A DNA stretch of 64,000 nt, taken from the NCBI GenBank assembly GCA_015680685.1, contig MNCI01038168.1, forward strand, positions 34,912 to 98,911. Direction: 5' to 3'. The notes below the pieces were generated by a model. It ran no database searches. It saw only the letters and a program-made list of their open reading frames with translations, and was not told where the DNA came from. Shown in pieces: positions 46,831 to 59,184 of the stretch. Both the position numbers and the translations under genes were made by a program. The DNA is from Gnetum montanum (lineage: Eukaryota > Streptophyta > Gnetopsida > Gnetales > Gnetaceae). The first letter of the stretch is position 1, and every line of letters starts with the position of its first letter.

Positions 46831-47049
46831 GGTATGCGTAGTTAAGTTCCAATAGGTGTATAACTATGATATTTGATAAAGACTTAAATATTAAATTCAA
46901 AGATGTTGCTATTTATTTACAACTTTAAGTAAAAAAAATTCCAATGAAAACTAAATAATTAATTTATTTCCTACAATATAATTTTTTTTTATTTTGAAGA
47001 CCTTGATTATAATTCTTGAATCTTTTGAGAATAATTGTTTTAAGTTAAG
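46830..47049. other. AT-rich spacer between LINE fragment and element D
   Basis: Nothing recognised. Confidence 0.4.
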
Positions 47050-49415
47050 TTCCATACCCATATGAGACCATGATGGAGGTGATCGAAATGACCGATGGGA
47101 CCAAAATGATCAAAAGGATTGTTAGGAAAGGCAAGATCAAGGGAAAAAATATTGAAGAGAGGCACATTATCATGAATGAAGGGGTAGTAGAGGGCATCAT
47201 AGGCACTCTGATCATGACCTCAATGAGCCTTTGCTTGCTACCCAAAGTATGCTCAATATTGCAAAGGTAGTATGAATTCCAACAATGGATATGAAGGATA
47301 ATCAAATCGAAAGGCTACACATGAAGAATATTCCTTGGTTCAAAGGGAGATATAACTCTAATCCACAAAACCATCTCCAAGCTTTTCAAGATGCATGTGC
47401 CTTGTAGAACATAGAGAATGAGTGGCAAAAACTTAAGTTGTTTCCATGGACACTTATTAAAGAAGTAGAAAACTAGTACTGGTCCTTAGAGTTGGAATCT
47501 ATCAGATGATGGAGTACCATGCTTGAATTGTTTAATGATAAATATCAAACATACTCTAGAGTGTCCAACTTAAGAAGGTAAATCCAAGGATGAAAACAAG
47601 GAACACATGAACCCTTGGATTCCACCATTGGCCAATACTATTCCTTAATGCATAAATGTCTTGGCCATGGTTATTCTCAACTAGATCAACTTTGCCACAT
47701 TGTAGATGGGCTTTGACTAGAAACAAGGAGAACCCTTGGTGTCTATGCCCAAGGGCAACTGTTAGAATTAAGTGCTCGTTAGATACAAAGACTAATCAAG
47801 CAGGTAGCTAAAGAGGAGGGTGAATTAAGAAAAAGAGAAAGTGCAGAAGAATATAATCATGATCCTTCCATTTGCAAGAGGGAGGTTCGATTCTATGATA
47901 GTGAGGAAGAATCTGCACCTAATGAGGTGGTGAATCGAAAAACCTTGCTACTTCAAAAATTTCAATCTAAAATTATGGCCAAGGTTGATTAATTACAAGA
48001 ATTCATGGATAGTAGATTTCAAGCTATCCTAAAAATTGTTGAAGAGTCCAAAGAACAAGGTAGTGATCATGAGTGCAAAGAGCACAAGGAAGTTGAACAT
48101 GTCTATCAAAAAGGTAAGGGCAAGATTACTACAATAGAAGAAGTTATGAAATGTGAATTAGATGATGATGGTGGGTATGACATCTGCCAGTATGAACATC
48201 CTAAGGGATGTTGCCCAATAGTGTCAAATTTATAGGAGTCTGGGGTGTGTGCTTTGAATCCATGACTCACACAAAGGCAAGCATCTAGAAGATTACCTTA
48301 TCCTCAAGGTAATTTTAGGTAGTTCCACCAACAACAAAAATATTATCCAAGAAGAACTCCATCACAACCATATGAGTAGTATCAACAGTGGTAGCAACCA
48401 TAATTATGGATGCTGGCACCACCAAGGCAGTAATACCCTTACAGAAAACCTAACCCATATGGGTACTACATTTAGCAACCCTTGTCTCTAAGTGACTCCT
48501 CCAATCACGTTTCTACTCCTTAATCTCATTACCATCCTTTTGATTATTATTGAACTCATTCTCCACATGAAAGAAGGGATGCCACCTTTTATCCTTATCC
48601 TCCTCCTATCCCTACACATCTTCCTCTTCTAGCCACATAGCTACCACCTGCTCCAGCTATGTGGGCTGAACTACCAACTCAATTGCAACAACGTAGTGCT
48701 ACTAGGGCTATTAATCTACAACTTGTTCATCAACCAAGTGGGTCAAATACTCAATCAAGGAAAAGGCCTTTCTTTCAATCCCATAGTTCATCTCAGCCCT
48801 CAAATAGACCCATGGTTGACAACCCTCTTCCTCCATCTTCCTCAATATCAAATTCCTTCAAGTCCCCTTCAAACCAAAATTTGCCTAAGATCCACACTGT
48901 GATGCTTACTCACACTGTATCTAATTGGATCTATGCTAGAAACCTTTCAAGGATACTAGTTGATCCTAGAAGTCCTCTCATTTATTTGTAGATTGCTAAG
49001 AATGAACCATGCAAAGCTCTTCTTGACTCAATTTTTGGTGTTAATTTAATTTCTCATAAGATGTACATTGCATGAAACCTACCTCCTCTTAAGAAGAGAA
49101 ATATCAGATTAGAATTGGTAGACTAGTCCATCACTGTTCCATTGGGATTGGTGGAAGACATTGTGATTGTGACCACTATTTGTGAGTGGTCTTATCTTGT
49201 TGATTTTCTAGTGATCAAGGTGGAGAATTGTAAAGGGGATTTTCCAATCATCATGGGAAGAGCATGGATTAGCAACATTGATGCAAGAATGGATATTAAA
49301 CATCTTTCCTTGGAAATATATAAAAAAAATGCATTCAAAAAGATTAATAAGAAGTGAGTTCGATGCATTGTGTATAGAGATACAGGGTGCAATTATGTGC
49401 AGTCATAGAGCATAC
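47050..49415 (+). pseudogene. Element D: gag-protease fragment of the B/C/E family
   Basis: No LTR; it begins inside gag. Blocks in order: MLNIAKVV, NIPWFKGRYNSNPQNHLQAF (47320-47390), STMLELFNDKYQTYS, AKEEGELRKRESAEEYNHDP, a linker with YDICQYEHPKGCCPIV (48175-48225), a proline-rich region, VMLTHTVSNWIYARNLSR, and a protease with LLDSIFGVNLIS (about 49020). The end is PIIMGRAWISNIDARMDI (49245-49300). Stops are frequent. It ends at about 49415, where E begins in the opposite orientation. Confidence 0.8.
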
Positions 49416-49424
49416 ATCATCACC

Positions 49425-50470
49425 ATTATTTAGTTTCTATATTATGGTGTAATTTAGCTCTAGACCAAAATGCTTCAACTTGTGCAGTCAATGTAATATG
49501 GACGTTTCTTATTGTTCAACTATGTAAGCATGGCTCCCAAGGCATAATTTAATCCATTTGTTGGTATATGAAATGGTATGGACCAATCAAGTGCTTGTAG
49601 AATTGGAGTCTCTATGAGCTTTTACTTGAGGCTCTAGAATGCATTTGCACATTCATTGGTCTAGATGAATGAAGCATCTTTCTTTGTAAGCTTGACCAAT
49701 AGTTTTGCGATCTTAGAGAAATTCTCTATAAAGTGCCAATAGTAGCTAGTGTGTCCAAGGAATGACTAGAAATCTTTAACATTTTCTAGTTAACTAGTTA
49801 TTCTTTGGATGATCCTTATCTTTTTAGGGTCCACCTCAATCCATACCAAAGAAATTATATGCTCTCCTGGACCATCATATGGCTCTTCTTCCAATTTAGT
49901 TAAAGATTCATCTCCACACATCTTTTAAGCACTTTCTCAAGGTAGTCCAAGGCTATCTCAAATGTGGTGCCATAGGTGGAGAAGTCATCCATGAAGACTT
50001 CCATCCCACAACCAATTTTTTGATAAAAAATTCTCAAGACTATGCATTTAAATGTTGCAAAAGCATTGTATAGGCCAAAGGCATCTTTCGATATGAAAAA
50101 GTCCCTTAGGGACTCGTGAATGTTGTTTTGGCCTTATCCTCTAGCATGATCTAGATTTGGTTATAGTTACTATAACCATCTAAAAAGCTATAATAGAAAT
50201 GCCTAGATATACTATCCAACACTTAATTCACAAATGACAATGGAAAGTGATCTTCAACAATTGGAAGTCGATGCAGATCCACTACTTTCCACCATTCTTT
50301 GGCACAATCATGAGTGGGCTAACCCACTTACTATCTATAATGGAATAGATAAACCTTGCCTTGAGGAGTTGTTTAATTTCCTCCTTGATTATTTGCTTTA
50401 ATTTAGGGTTCAATCATCAATATGGCTATCTCTTTGGCTTTATGGAAAAATCAATGTAGATATGATGTTG
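49425..50470 (-). pseudogene. Reverse transcriptase and start of RNase H of element E
   Basis: Minus-strand RT blocks from right to left: SKWVSPLMIVPKNGGK (about 50320), LDGYSNYNQI (about 50190), EDKAKTTFTSP-GTFSYRKMPF GLYNAFATF (about 50130-50060), MEVFMDDFSTYGTTF (about 50000, with the two catalytic Asp), VEMNL-LNWKKSHMM (about 49910). HFIENFSKIAKLLVKLTKKD follows (about 49720), then PILQALDWSIPFHI at the start of RNase H (about 49590). The order and wording match Athila RT. Several stops and frameshifts make it inactive. Confidence 0.85.
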
Positions 50471-50479
50471 GCATATCCT

Positions 50480-53400
50480 AGGATTAATTCCTATGAGTTC
50501 AAGATATGGCCAACCAAAGGTTGTTAGCCATTTATTGACCACCCTCAACAAAAACCATTTTTATTTAGGAGAAAGATTAACAATAATGATTACTAGCTTG
50601 CCATTTTTCAAAAATGCATACTCCATGCCAGTAGGTAGAGTTTTTAACTCTAAGGACTCTTGTTTAAGATTTTTAGGGATTTTCAACTCTTTCCAATTGG
50701 TATCATCATTTGCATCATCAAAGAGTTGGTGATGAACTTTCTCTAGTTCATCTATGCCTTCAACATAGATACATGTTAAGCTCTTAGCAAGTTCCATGTA
50801 ACGTGTGTTGTTTCCAACATCAACTATCAACCACTGGGTGTCCTTCTATTTTGTGGCTATTTCATACAGACACCTTTGAATATATGCCTCATTTGCACAC
50901 TGCCTACATGCAAAATTGGATACATTTTTCATAGACTAGAGTTTTTGCACATAGTTACACCATATATCATTTTATATGATGCATGGAACTCATTTCTTCT
51001 TTATTTATTCTGAATGCATTCTTCTTGAAAATTTTTAGGGAAATATCTTTGATGTCCATTCATGCATCAATAGTGCTCAACTAGATCCTTCCCATAATGG
51101 CTACAAAGAGACACTTGCAATTATCAACATTAATTACTAGGAAATCAACAAGATATGATCACCCATAGATAGTGGTTACAATGTCCTCCACTGGTCCCAA
51201 AGGAACAATGATGGACTAATCTACTAATTCTAAATGAATGTTGCTATTGTTGAGAGGAGGTAGGTTTTAAGCATTATAAATTTCATGAGGAATTAGATTA
51301 ACTATAGAGCCTGAGTCAAGAAGATCCTTGCATGGCTCATTCCTAGCAATCTACAAATAGATGAGAAGACTTCTAGGATTAGATATTTTCCTAGGAAATT
51401 TTTCAGCATTGATTCAATTAGATACAACATGGGTTAACTTAACTATGTGAATCTTAGGAGGTGTTTGGTTTGAAGGGCTCTCAATTTGATGACTTGTAGT
51501 GGATGAGGATGGAGCAAGGTGACCAACCGCATCAGTTTGTTAGGGCTTAGAAGGGATTTTTAGTATGAAGAATGGTTGTTTATAAGACTTAGGTTCCAAA
51601 CTAGTTAGTTGATTAATTGATTGTAGATTAATGGTCCTTGTAGATTTACATTGTTGTAGCTAAGTTGGAAGCTCACCTTACATGGATGGTGTATGTAGTA
51701 GTTGTGTTGAGGATGGAGGAATAGATGCAAACACATGAGAATGGCATGGATGAAATTTGGGATCCCCTCTAGGAGTTGGATAATGAGTTTGGTGATATTC
51801 TAGAGGGTAGTAGTCATGCTAGAAATGAAAAAATTATTGGAAGAGTTACATGGAGATAGGGGTTACAAAACATATTATCCATATAGATCTAGCTACCTAT
51901 AAGGGTAGTATTACCATGGTGGTGGCATCCCCCACAACTATGGTTAATTCCACTATTTATATTACTCATATGGTTATGATGGAGTTGCACTTGGATAATA
52001 AGAATGTTGTTGATGAAAATACCTGGGATTTTCTTGAAGATAAGATAATGTTTTGGGTGTTTTCCTTTTTTATAGTTATGGATTCAAAGCATATACCTCA
52101 ATTCCTGTAAGTGTGAAACAATAGGAAAACTTCCCTCAAGATGTTTATAGTGGCAAATGTCACACCCACCATCATCATCTGATTTAGTTTCCACAACTTT
52201 TTCTACTACAGAAACTTTGCCCTTACCCCTTTGGTAGGCACGTTTAGCTTATTTTCACCTCCTACATTCATGATCACTACTCTGCTCTCTTGATTCTTTT
52301 GCAATTTTTAGAGTGGTTTAAAATTTTTCATCTAATGAATCTCACATTTTATCTACCTTGGATGAAATTTTAGACATAGATTTTTGGATCAACAAGATCT
52401 TCTATTGTACCACCTCATCAAGAGATGACTCCTCCTCATGATCACAAAAGTAGACCTCCTTCTTTCTGATGGAAGGATTCCTATTATATTCTTTTGCACT
52501 TTCTCATTTCCTTAACTCTCCTTCTTATTTTGCTATGTGCTCAATCAGCCTTTGTATCTAATGGGCTCCTAATTTTGATAATCTTCCTTGGGGATAGATC
52601 CCAACGGTTCTTCGTGATTCTGAGTGAAGCCCATCTATGCTATGAAAAAGTTGTTCCTATTGAGAGTAACCGTAGCTAGGGTATCTGTGTCATAATAAAT
52701 AATATCTACCAATGGAATCATCCAAGGATTCATGTGTTTCTTATTTTCAACTTTGGATTTTCCTTCATAGGTTTTACACTCTAGAGTATGTGTGATACTT
52801 GTCATTAAATAGTTCTAGCATTGTTCTTCATTGATGGATTCATTCTGGTTCCAGAGACCAAGACTAGGTTTCCACTTCTTTGATGAGTGTTCTAGGGAAT
52901 AGCTTAAGCTTTTACCAATCATTCTTAATATTTTGTAAGGCACAAACATCATGAAAGGCTTGTAAATATGTTTGATGATCTAAGTTATATCCCCCCTCAA
53001 ATCTGGAGATATTGTTCATGTATAATCTCTTGATTCAACTATCTTTTACATGCTTGGTAGGAATTTTGATAGCCTTTGTGATATTGAGTATATTTCTAAT
53101 AACTAGCAGAGGTTCATCATAATGATATTGATGATGCCTATGATTTTTTCTACCATCCCTTCATTCATGGTGGTTAATGTGCTTATCATTGTTGTCCTAC
53201 TACTTGTGGTTCTTTTCAGATTCAAAGGAAGAAGCTAACTCAAATAAATAGGGTGAAGAGGAAGGAGGACTACAACCACCATGGTGTCTACCACTTTCCC
53301 TTCATCTGTCATGGCCATGATCCTTTGAGTGATCATCATTATGCTTTTCTAAGTTCCCACTTTAACTCCCTTTCTTAGAGTTTTCACAACCATGGAACTT

Positions 53401-53890
53401 ACTGGATTGTTGATTACTAATTTAGGATTTCGAATTACTCCCCTTCACTAAAGTTAAGAGGTGAAGAGTATGCATGTTGAGAATCCTTAGAAAGAGGTTC
53501 CACATTATCCTTTTGATGTAGCAGGAATAAGGGTATAGTGACTCATTTGCTCTTCATGTCTTTGTGGTGCTTTTCCTATTGCTGATCTTGTTTGCATTGT
53601 GTCCTAGTGGGATGATAGTCCTAGAAGTCATGATCTTCCACAACATACTCTCTGTGAAGCTCCTTGATGCCCAATCTTGTAAAGGTTTGGAGCAACATGT
53701 TGGAAATAGATTGATCAAGTGGTAATAAAACATTCCCCTCCATCTCTCACCACCACATTTGTTCATCCTAATGAAGGAGTTAATTAAAATTGGGTACAAA
53801 GTCATTAAAAAGAGTGTACACCACTCTACATTCTTATGGTACTATTGACTTAGAATCATCATGCTTGCAAGAAGATGAAGATAATTTTTT
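50480..53890 (-). pseudogene. gag-protease region of element E
   Basis: The minus strand opens with MSSSSCKHDDSKS-like wording near 53885, then a gag N-terminus, His/Ser-rich tracts near 53280, the gag domain (about 53050-52760), a Cys/His block with its linker (about 52150), a proline-rich part (51900-51650), and a protease whose end is near 51100. It is closest to D: the strands around 51290-51420 and 48930-49030 agree almost base for base in inverse orientation. Heavily broken by stops. Confidence 0.7.
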
Positions 53891-54064
53891 AGAAACAATT
53901 TCTCATTGTGCTTGTAGTATAGTTTTGATTAATTAATATATATTTATTATATATATATTTTAAATGATTATGAGCTTAGGGTTCAATAAAATGATCCTAA
54001 ATAATATTTACTAAGTCCTAGATAGCACACGTATCAAACTACAACTCTCTAGAAATGGTGCCAA

Positions 54065-54987
54065 TGATGAGTGGTGATTAGACCCTACACCCAACCATAC
54101 AAATCACTAAGCATTCACGCATGAGATGGTTGAATTTTGTGGACTTATATCCTTCTAACCACACTAGTCTCTAGGAAGTGAAACTAATTGTTGTAATCAT
54201 TGACTTTCCAATCACACTTTTGAAATGCGAGGGTATAATTAATTGCAACTAAGGCATATAATTTTTATCATTTTTATGTTTTGTATTTTAAGTTACCTAA
54301 GGGTAGAGAATAATGAATAAGATAAAATAAAATAAGTAAATTACTAATTTAATCCAACTAGCTACACATAACTAATCCTAACATAAGCATCCATTCCCAC
54401 TTGCCGTACGCATTCTAAACACGTTTAACGCTATTGGGTTACCAAATATTAAGTGTTATTGGGATTACCAAGTGTCAATCCTATGCTTAAAGTGATCATA
54501 CTTATGTGCTTAATTAATTTCTATTTAATCTATCTTAATTTAGCCTAATTAATTATTTAATTACTTATATCATTAAAGGAAATTGCATGAAGAATTAAAT
54601 ATATAAATAATTAATGAATCTATTTTAATGAATCTATTTGAAAGTGCAACAAGGTTTATCAAAAGCTTAGCTTTATTGCCACACATTACTGTGCTCTGGT
54701 ACAACAGTTCTCAAATAAAGATCTGTACATTCTTAACTACTACTGCATGCACTTAGAAAAATATTCTAACTTTCAAATGACAAAGTGCAAGAGCTCCACT
54801 ACAACTATGATAAAATATGCCATAAAAATAGTGGGTGAGCATGTATTTATAGGTGAAAATAGATACTACATTGATGGAGCCATGTCAATGCATCAAATCA
54901 TGCATCAATAGGCCCTAGTCTACAAGGCCTAGTTGACAGGGCCTAGTTGATGGGGCTAAGTCGATGCAGCCAATTTACAATTCATCA
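54065..54987 (-). repeat. 5' LTR of E
   Basis: 923 bp, plus-strand ends TGATGAGTGG and ATTCATCA. AATGGTGCCA at 54055-54064 is the start of a degraded tRNA-Asp type primer site. It shares the CACTTGCCGTACGCA block with the LTRs of B and C but is the most diverged. Confidence 0.8.
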
Positions 54988-55572
54988 AAGTAGAACAAAG
55001 AATGGTCCTATGAAGAAATTCTACTTATATGCTAGATCAGCTCAATTACTCTTAATCATTTTAAGAAAAAATTAAGAGATATATTAGCAAAAAATAAGCA
55101 AAGCAAGCTTTTACTAAGCCTATGACTATTTAATAGCATTGACAAAATAACTCAATGAAATCAAAGTTTATGAAATGTGTTTAAAAAAGATTCAAAAATC
55201 CTATCTCTTAGGGAGAAAATCAAAAAAATGAAGCTCCAAGTATTAATGAACAAGCCCATACTAAATTTTAAATCTTAAATCCATTAGCAAACAAAGCAAA
55301 GTAGGAGCTATAATTCAAGTGTGAAGAAAACTTTTCTTATGATCTCTTGAACTCCATCTTAAAATTTCTCATAAGTAGAAGAAAGAAGTGCCCTTGAAGC
55401 TCTAAGACATTGATACTTTCAGCTTCTTAGATTACCTACAACATTTCAAGCTCAACATCTATCAACTCCAATAGTGGAATGATGTTGGATGTTTATATTT
55501 GAAGGTAAAAGAAAAAGAGATATTCACCTTTGATGAGAGTCATGATTTAATAGAGAATGAGCTCAATATCCT
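54988..55572. other. AT-rich spacer between E and H
   Basis: No gene or repeat recognised. Confidence 0.45.
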
Positions 55573-56371
55573 TGTGACATCCAAAAACATCGATGGCTGG
55601 AACACCGAGAGGTCCATGGGTGTATAACCTAACCCCAAATCCGTGTGAGGGCTATGCTAGAGAAAATGGAAATGGAGTGTCCTGAACAATCTTGTAGATC
55701 AGATAGGGACTTACATGGTGTTAAAATGACCATGTGTGAGAAGATTTTATACTACGTTATGTGTGGGCATCGGGTCTGGGAAAGCTAGAGCGTAGTAAGG
55801 TGTCCCAGCCTAAGAACTATGATGTGAACATGAAAATATGTATGAAAATTAAGAAAATACAAGCATTAATTTAAATGATAAAGAGAAATGCTTGAGAAAT
55901 GCAATAGAATTTGAGAACAACAATGCAACACCCCAAAAGAGGCAGCATAGCTAATTCACAAAGGTATACATAGTGTACAATAGGCATAGTGGGAGCGTAG
56001 TCGTAGCCTTGGTGGTGTTAGGTTGTGAAGTTTGTTGCTCACTGTGTTGGACTATGCCTGCTAGGTTGGTAGCCACAGTGTACCATGGGATGTTCTATAG
56101 GGCTGCAATGGGGTTGTAGTGTACTGTGTGGTGTAGCTGTGCCTCTCTACCGATGTGGTGTGCTTTGGGCCTCATTCATCCATGGAGCTAAGTGCCAAGA
56201 TGTCAAAGTCGAAGTGCTAAGTACCTTATTGGTTAAGAATGGAAGCCTCCTCCTTCTCCTTCTCCCTCCCCCTTCTCCCTTTGAACTGTTAGGATGTAGG
56301 GGTATTTATAGGGCTAGGGTTAGCCCAAAATGTGGATCAGGTGCCATGTGGCAATGTAGTGGGTGGAACCA

Positions 56372-56987
56372 TGCTATCTGCTACACTTGTCCCATGTTAT
56401 GTGTGGGACACAAGATGCTATCTACTATACTTGTACCATGCTACATGCAGGACATAGGATGCTGGCTGCTACGCTCATCCCATGTTACATGGAGGACATG
56501 GGACGTTGTCTTCTATGCTTGTCACATGTTACGCATAGGACACAGGATGCTAGCTACTACGCTCATCTCATGTTACACGTAGGACATGGGACGTTGTCTG
56601 CTACACTCGTATGGTGTTACATGTAGGACATGGGACACTGGCTACTGTGCTTGTCCTATGTTACACGTAGGACATGGGATGTTGGCTGCTACACTCATCC
56701 TATGTTACACGTAGGACACAGGACACTAGTTGCTATGCTCGTCCCATGTTACATGCAGGACATAGGACGTTGGCTGCTACACTCATCCCTTTTTATGCAT
56801 AGTACATGGGATGTTGTCTACTACTCTCGTCCCATGTTACGTGTAGGACACGGGACGCTAGCTTCTACGCTCATCTTGTGTTACACACAGAACAATGGAT
56901 GCTATCTTCTATGCTTGTCTTGTGTTATGCGTAGGACATGGGACACTGACTCTTGTGCTTGTCTCATGTTACGCGGAGGACACTGGA
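56372..56987. repeat. 44-bp minisatellite, 14 units, in the U3 of H
   Basis: Units of exactly 44 bp (for example at 56372, 56416, 56460) fill 616 bp with no net insertion or deletion. The unit is of the type TGCTGGCTGCTACGCTCATC then CCATGTTACATG(C/G)AGGACATGGGA. It begins about 60 bp upstream of the LTR TATA box. Because 44 is not a multiple of 3 and the unit lacks stops on this strand, open frames of 87-165 codons appear; they are not genes. Confidence 0.9.
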
Positions 56988-56999
56988 CACTGGCTGCTA

Positions 57000-57335
57000 C
57001 ACTACATAAGTGTGCTACACTATTCTACGTTGTACCTCTTGACATGGTGCTATGCTGTGCTACGCTACACAACGTGACATGGTGCTATGTTGTGCTATGC
57101 TACACAATGAGATAGGTGTGCTATGTTGCATTATGCTACATAGTGTGATAGGGTGCTATGCTACACTACGCTACGCTATTCCGCATAATGTGACATGATA
57201 CTATGCTATGCTATGCTACATAGCGTGATAGGTGTGCTACGCTGGGTTATACTACACAACGTGATATGGTGCTACGTTGTGCTACATTACAAAGTGTGAC
57301 AAGGTGCTACGCTAGACAGGGTGACATGGTGCTAC
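57000..57335. repeat. Degenerate GTGACATGGTGCTATGCT tandem repeat
   Basis: Imperfect units of roughly 45-60 bp with GTGCTACGCTACACAACGTG-type wording continue the LTR array to the right of the 44-bp minisatellite. Confidence 0.65.
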
Positions 57336-57523
57336 GCTGCACAACTTGACATGTGAATCTGTATAAAGTGCCATCATTCTAACACTTAGAAAAATTTTGC
57401 AAATCTGGTAGTTGGAGCTGACTACACTCAACACTTGGAAAAGTATGGGCAAAGTGCCACCGTTTTGACACTTAGCCAAATTTGCAGTCGAGATGTCAAG
57501 ACCTAAAATTTTGTGGTGTTTCA

Positions 57524-57543
57524 ATGACCCCTCTTTGTTGACG
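57524..57543 (-). other. Polypurine tract of H
   Basis: Minus strand GCGTCAACAAAGAGGGGTCA, nearly identical to F. It touches the LTR start. Confidence 0.8.
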
Positions 57544-59184
57544 CCTAGAGAAGTGGCCTAAGAGAAATCAATAAAGAATTACAAAACATGATAGCAAACA
57601 TGCCACCAACATCACTCATCGATACAAGATTGGATATCATTTTACCATGCTCAAGAGTGCTATGAGAATAAGGTTATGCTAAGGGACAAGGGGTATAGGC
57701 AATGCTAGGGAGATGAGATTTAAATGGTAAAAATGAAATGCAAACAGTTGATCATGATGTAAGATGAAAATTCAACATGGTTGATAGTGACCATGGTATG
57801 AAAGGGTTCGCCCCTGAAACGTTGACCTCTCATCAGAGTACTTATGAGAAGGTCAAAGTCAATCTAAGTCTAGGCCAGTTGCAAATCTGCAGCATTTTCA
57901 ATTTTCTTGGGGATGTGCTTTTCCATCCCCCCCCCCCCCCCACCCCCCCCCCCCCCCTATATTTTTTTTGCTATGTTACAAGGAAAACCTTTTTTGGGTT
58001 TGGCTTACTACTAAATGCTACAAGTTGGCCATGAAGAAGATGGTCTTTGTTTTGGTACATCCACATCGCATCTGTAGGATAGACGTTTCTTCCCAGGGAT
58101 GATTCGTATTAGGCTTTGACTGTGCAAAAGAGGCCCACCATAGGATGAGTTGTGTTACATCAACCATGGGTTCTATAGTTGATGTGAAGAAAATGCCATG
58201 TGCATCATAGTCTGTATGCATCAGAGGGATGTAAAATCATGAGTATGCAGAGGATGAGAGGATATTGGGATGAAGGAGTGGATGTGCATAGGCTATAATA
58301 GGGATGTGGGGGATGTCCACTCTTAAATGGCTCAACTAGTCCAATCATGCACATCAAAGCAATGTGGCGACTTGTTGCTGTGATGAGATACATCTTTGCA
58401 CGACTACCTCCAAGGCTTCATCCTGCAAACACAACTTTGAGAAGACAAGAAAACCATAGAACGTGAAATGTAGGTGCAAATGCCAAATGTGAAGATGGTA
58501 AAGTGCTAGATGCGAAGATGCTATAAATGTGTTAAATGTTGTGCTAGTTGCAAGTGCTTAGGAAGCGAGTGAAAGTACTAGGGCGATGATGTTGTGAGTA
58601 CTCTAAAGGCCACACTAATCACAAGTGCTCCAAAAGATCAATAGAATGGTGGGAGGTGATGATGCTGTGAGTTCTCCCAAGGATTTCAGCAATGGAAAGT
58701 GTTCAAATCAAATTAGCAACATGATACTTTAAAGTCTTGGAAGATCATGATGTGCTAGTTTATAGTCCTAGCAGGCTGCTGGATGCTAGTTTAATGTCAT
58801 AGTGGACAATGGATGTTGTGCTATTTTAACTTCATAACCCAAATACGATCTGTGCTAGTTTATAGTCATAGCAGACTACTTCCCTTACTTGTGTAAAGTG
58901 CGATGCTGCATGCATGGCCATGCTATGTTCCTGCAAGATCTTGCAAAAAATCAACTACAAAAAAACAACATCAAGTGGCAACTATTGTGAATAGATTTGA
59001 AATGCATGAATGAAAGGAAAGCAGTGCAAATATCAATAGTTTTAGGCCATTTTGGGCTATAGGCTAGTTTAATGTCTTTTCAGGCCATGTGTTTTTGTTT
59101 TTGTTTTAAATGCAATGCATAAGCTAAGAGGATGGATGTGTAGACAAAGAAGAAATGCGTAAACAAAGTAAAGTAGTGTGTAAA
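57544..59184 (-). repeat. Non-coding region of H between protease and 3' LTR
   Basis: It holds a C15-A-C15 run (57927-57957) and, at 58735-58880, copies of TGCTAGTTTATAGTC(A/C)TAGCAG. These are the inverse of the GACTATAAACTAGC units in F. No gene. Confidence 0.65.
57927..57957. repeat. C15-A-C15 homopolymer tract
   Basis: 31 bp, C except for one A at 57942; G-rich on the sense strand of H. The length is doubtful if sequencing was error-prone here. Confidence 0.8.

Larger units (their letters stand above)
49425..54987 (-). mobile_element. Element E: Athila-lineage gypsy element with RT, 3' truncated
   Basis: Only the 5' LTR (54065-54987) is present. Going leftwards come leader, gag, protease and RT, then the start of RNase H, cut at about 49425 where D begins. 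E is the only member of this gag family in the window that still has pol, which places the B/C/D/E family in the Athila lineage. Confidence 0.8.
55573..57523 (-). repeat. 3' LTR of H (1,951 bp)
   Basis: On the minus strand it starts TGAAACACCACAAAATTTT (57523) and ends GGATGTCACA (55573). The 55573-55690 part matches 63113-63218. The TATA box, CCCTATAAATACCC (minus), is near 56303-56316. The LTR is long because of the tandem array at 56372-56987 and a further degenerate array after it. Confidence 0.75.

Noticed and set aside
56372-56987. CRISPR array
   Set aside because: The units are contiguous with no unique spacers, and the context is a plant LTR.
56085-57115. Long open frames of 165, 87 and 161 codons as a repeat-protein gene
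   Set aside because: They lie on a 44-bp tandem array inside an LTR, and more than one frame is open because the unit lacks stops. No start context, domain or conservation supports a protein.
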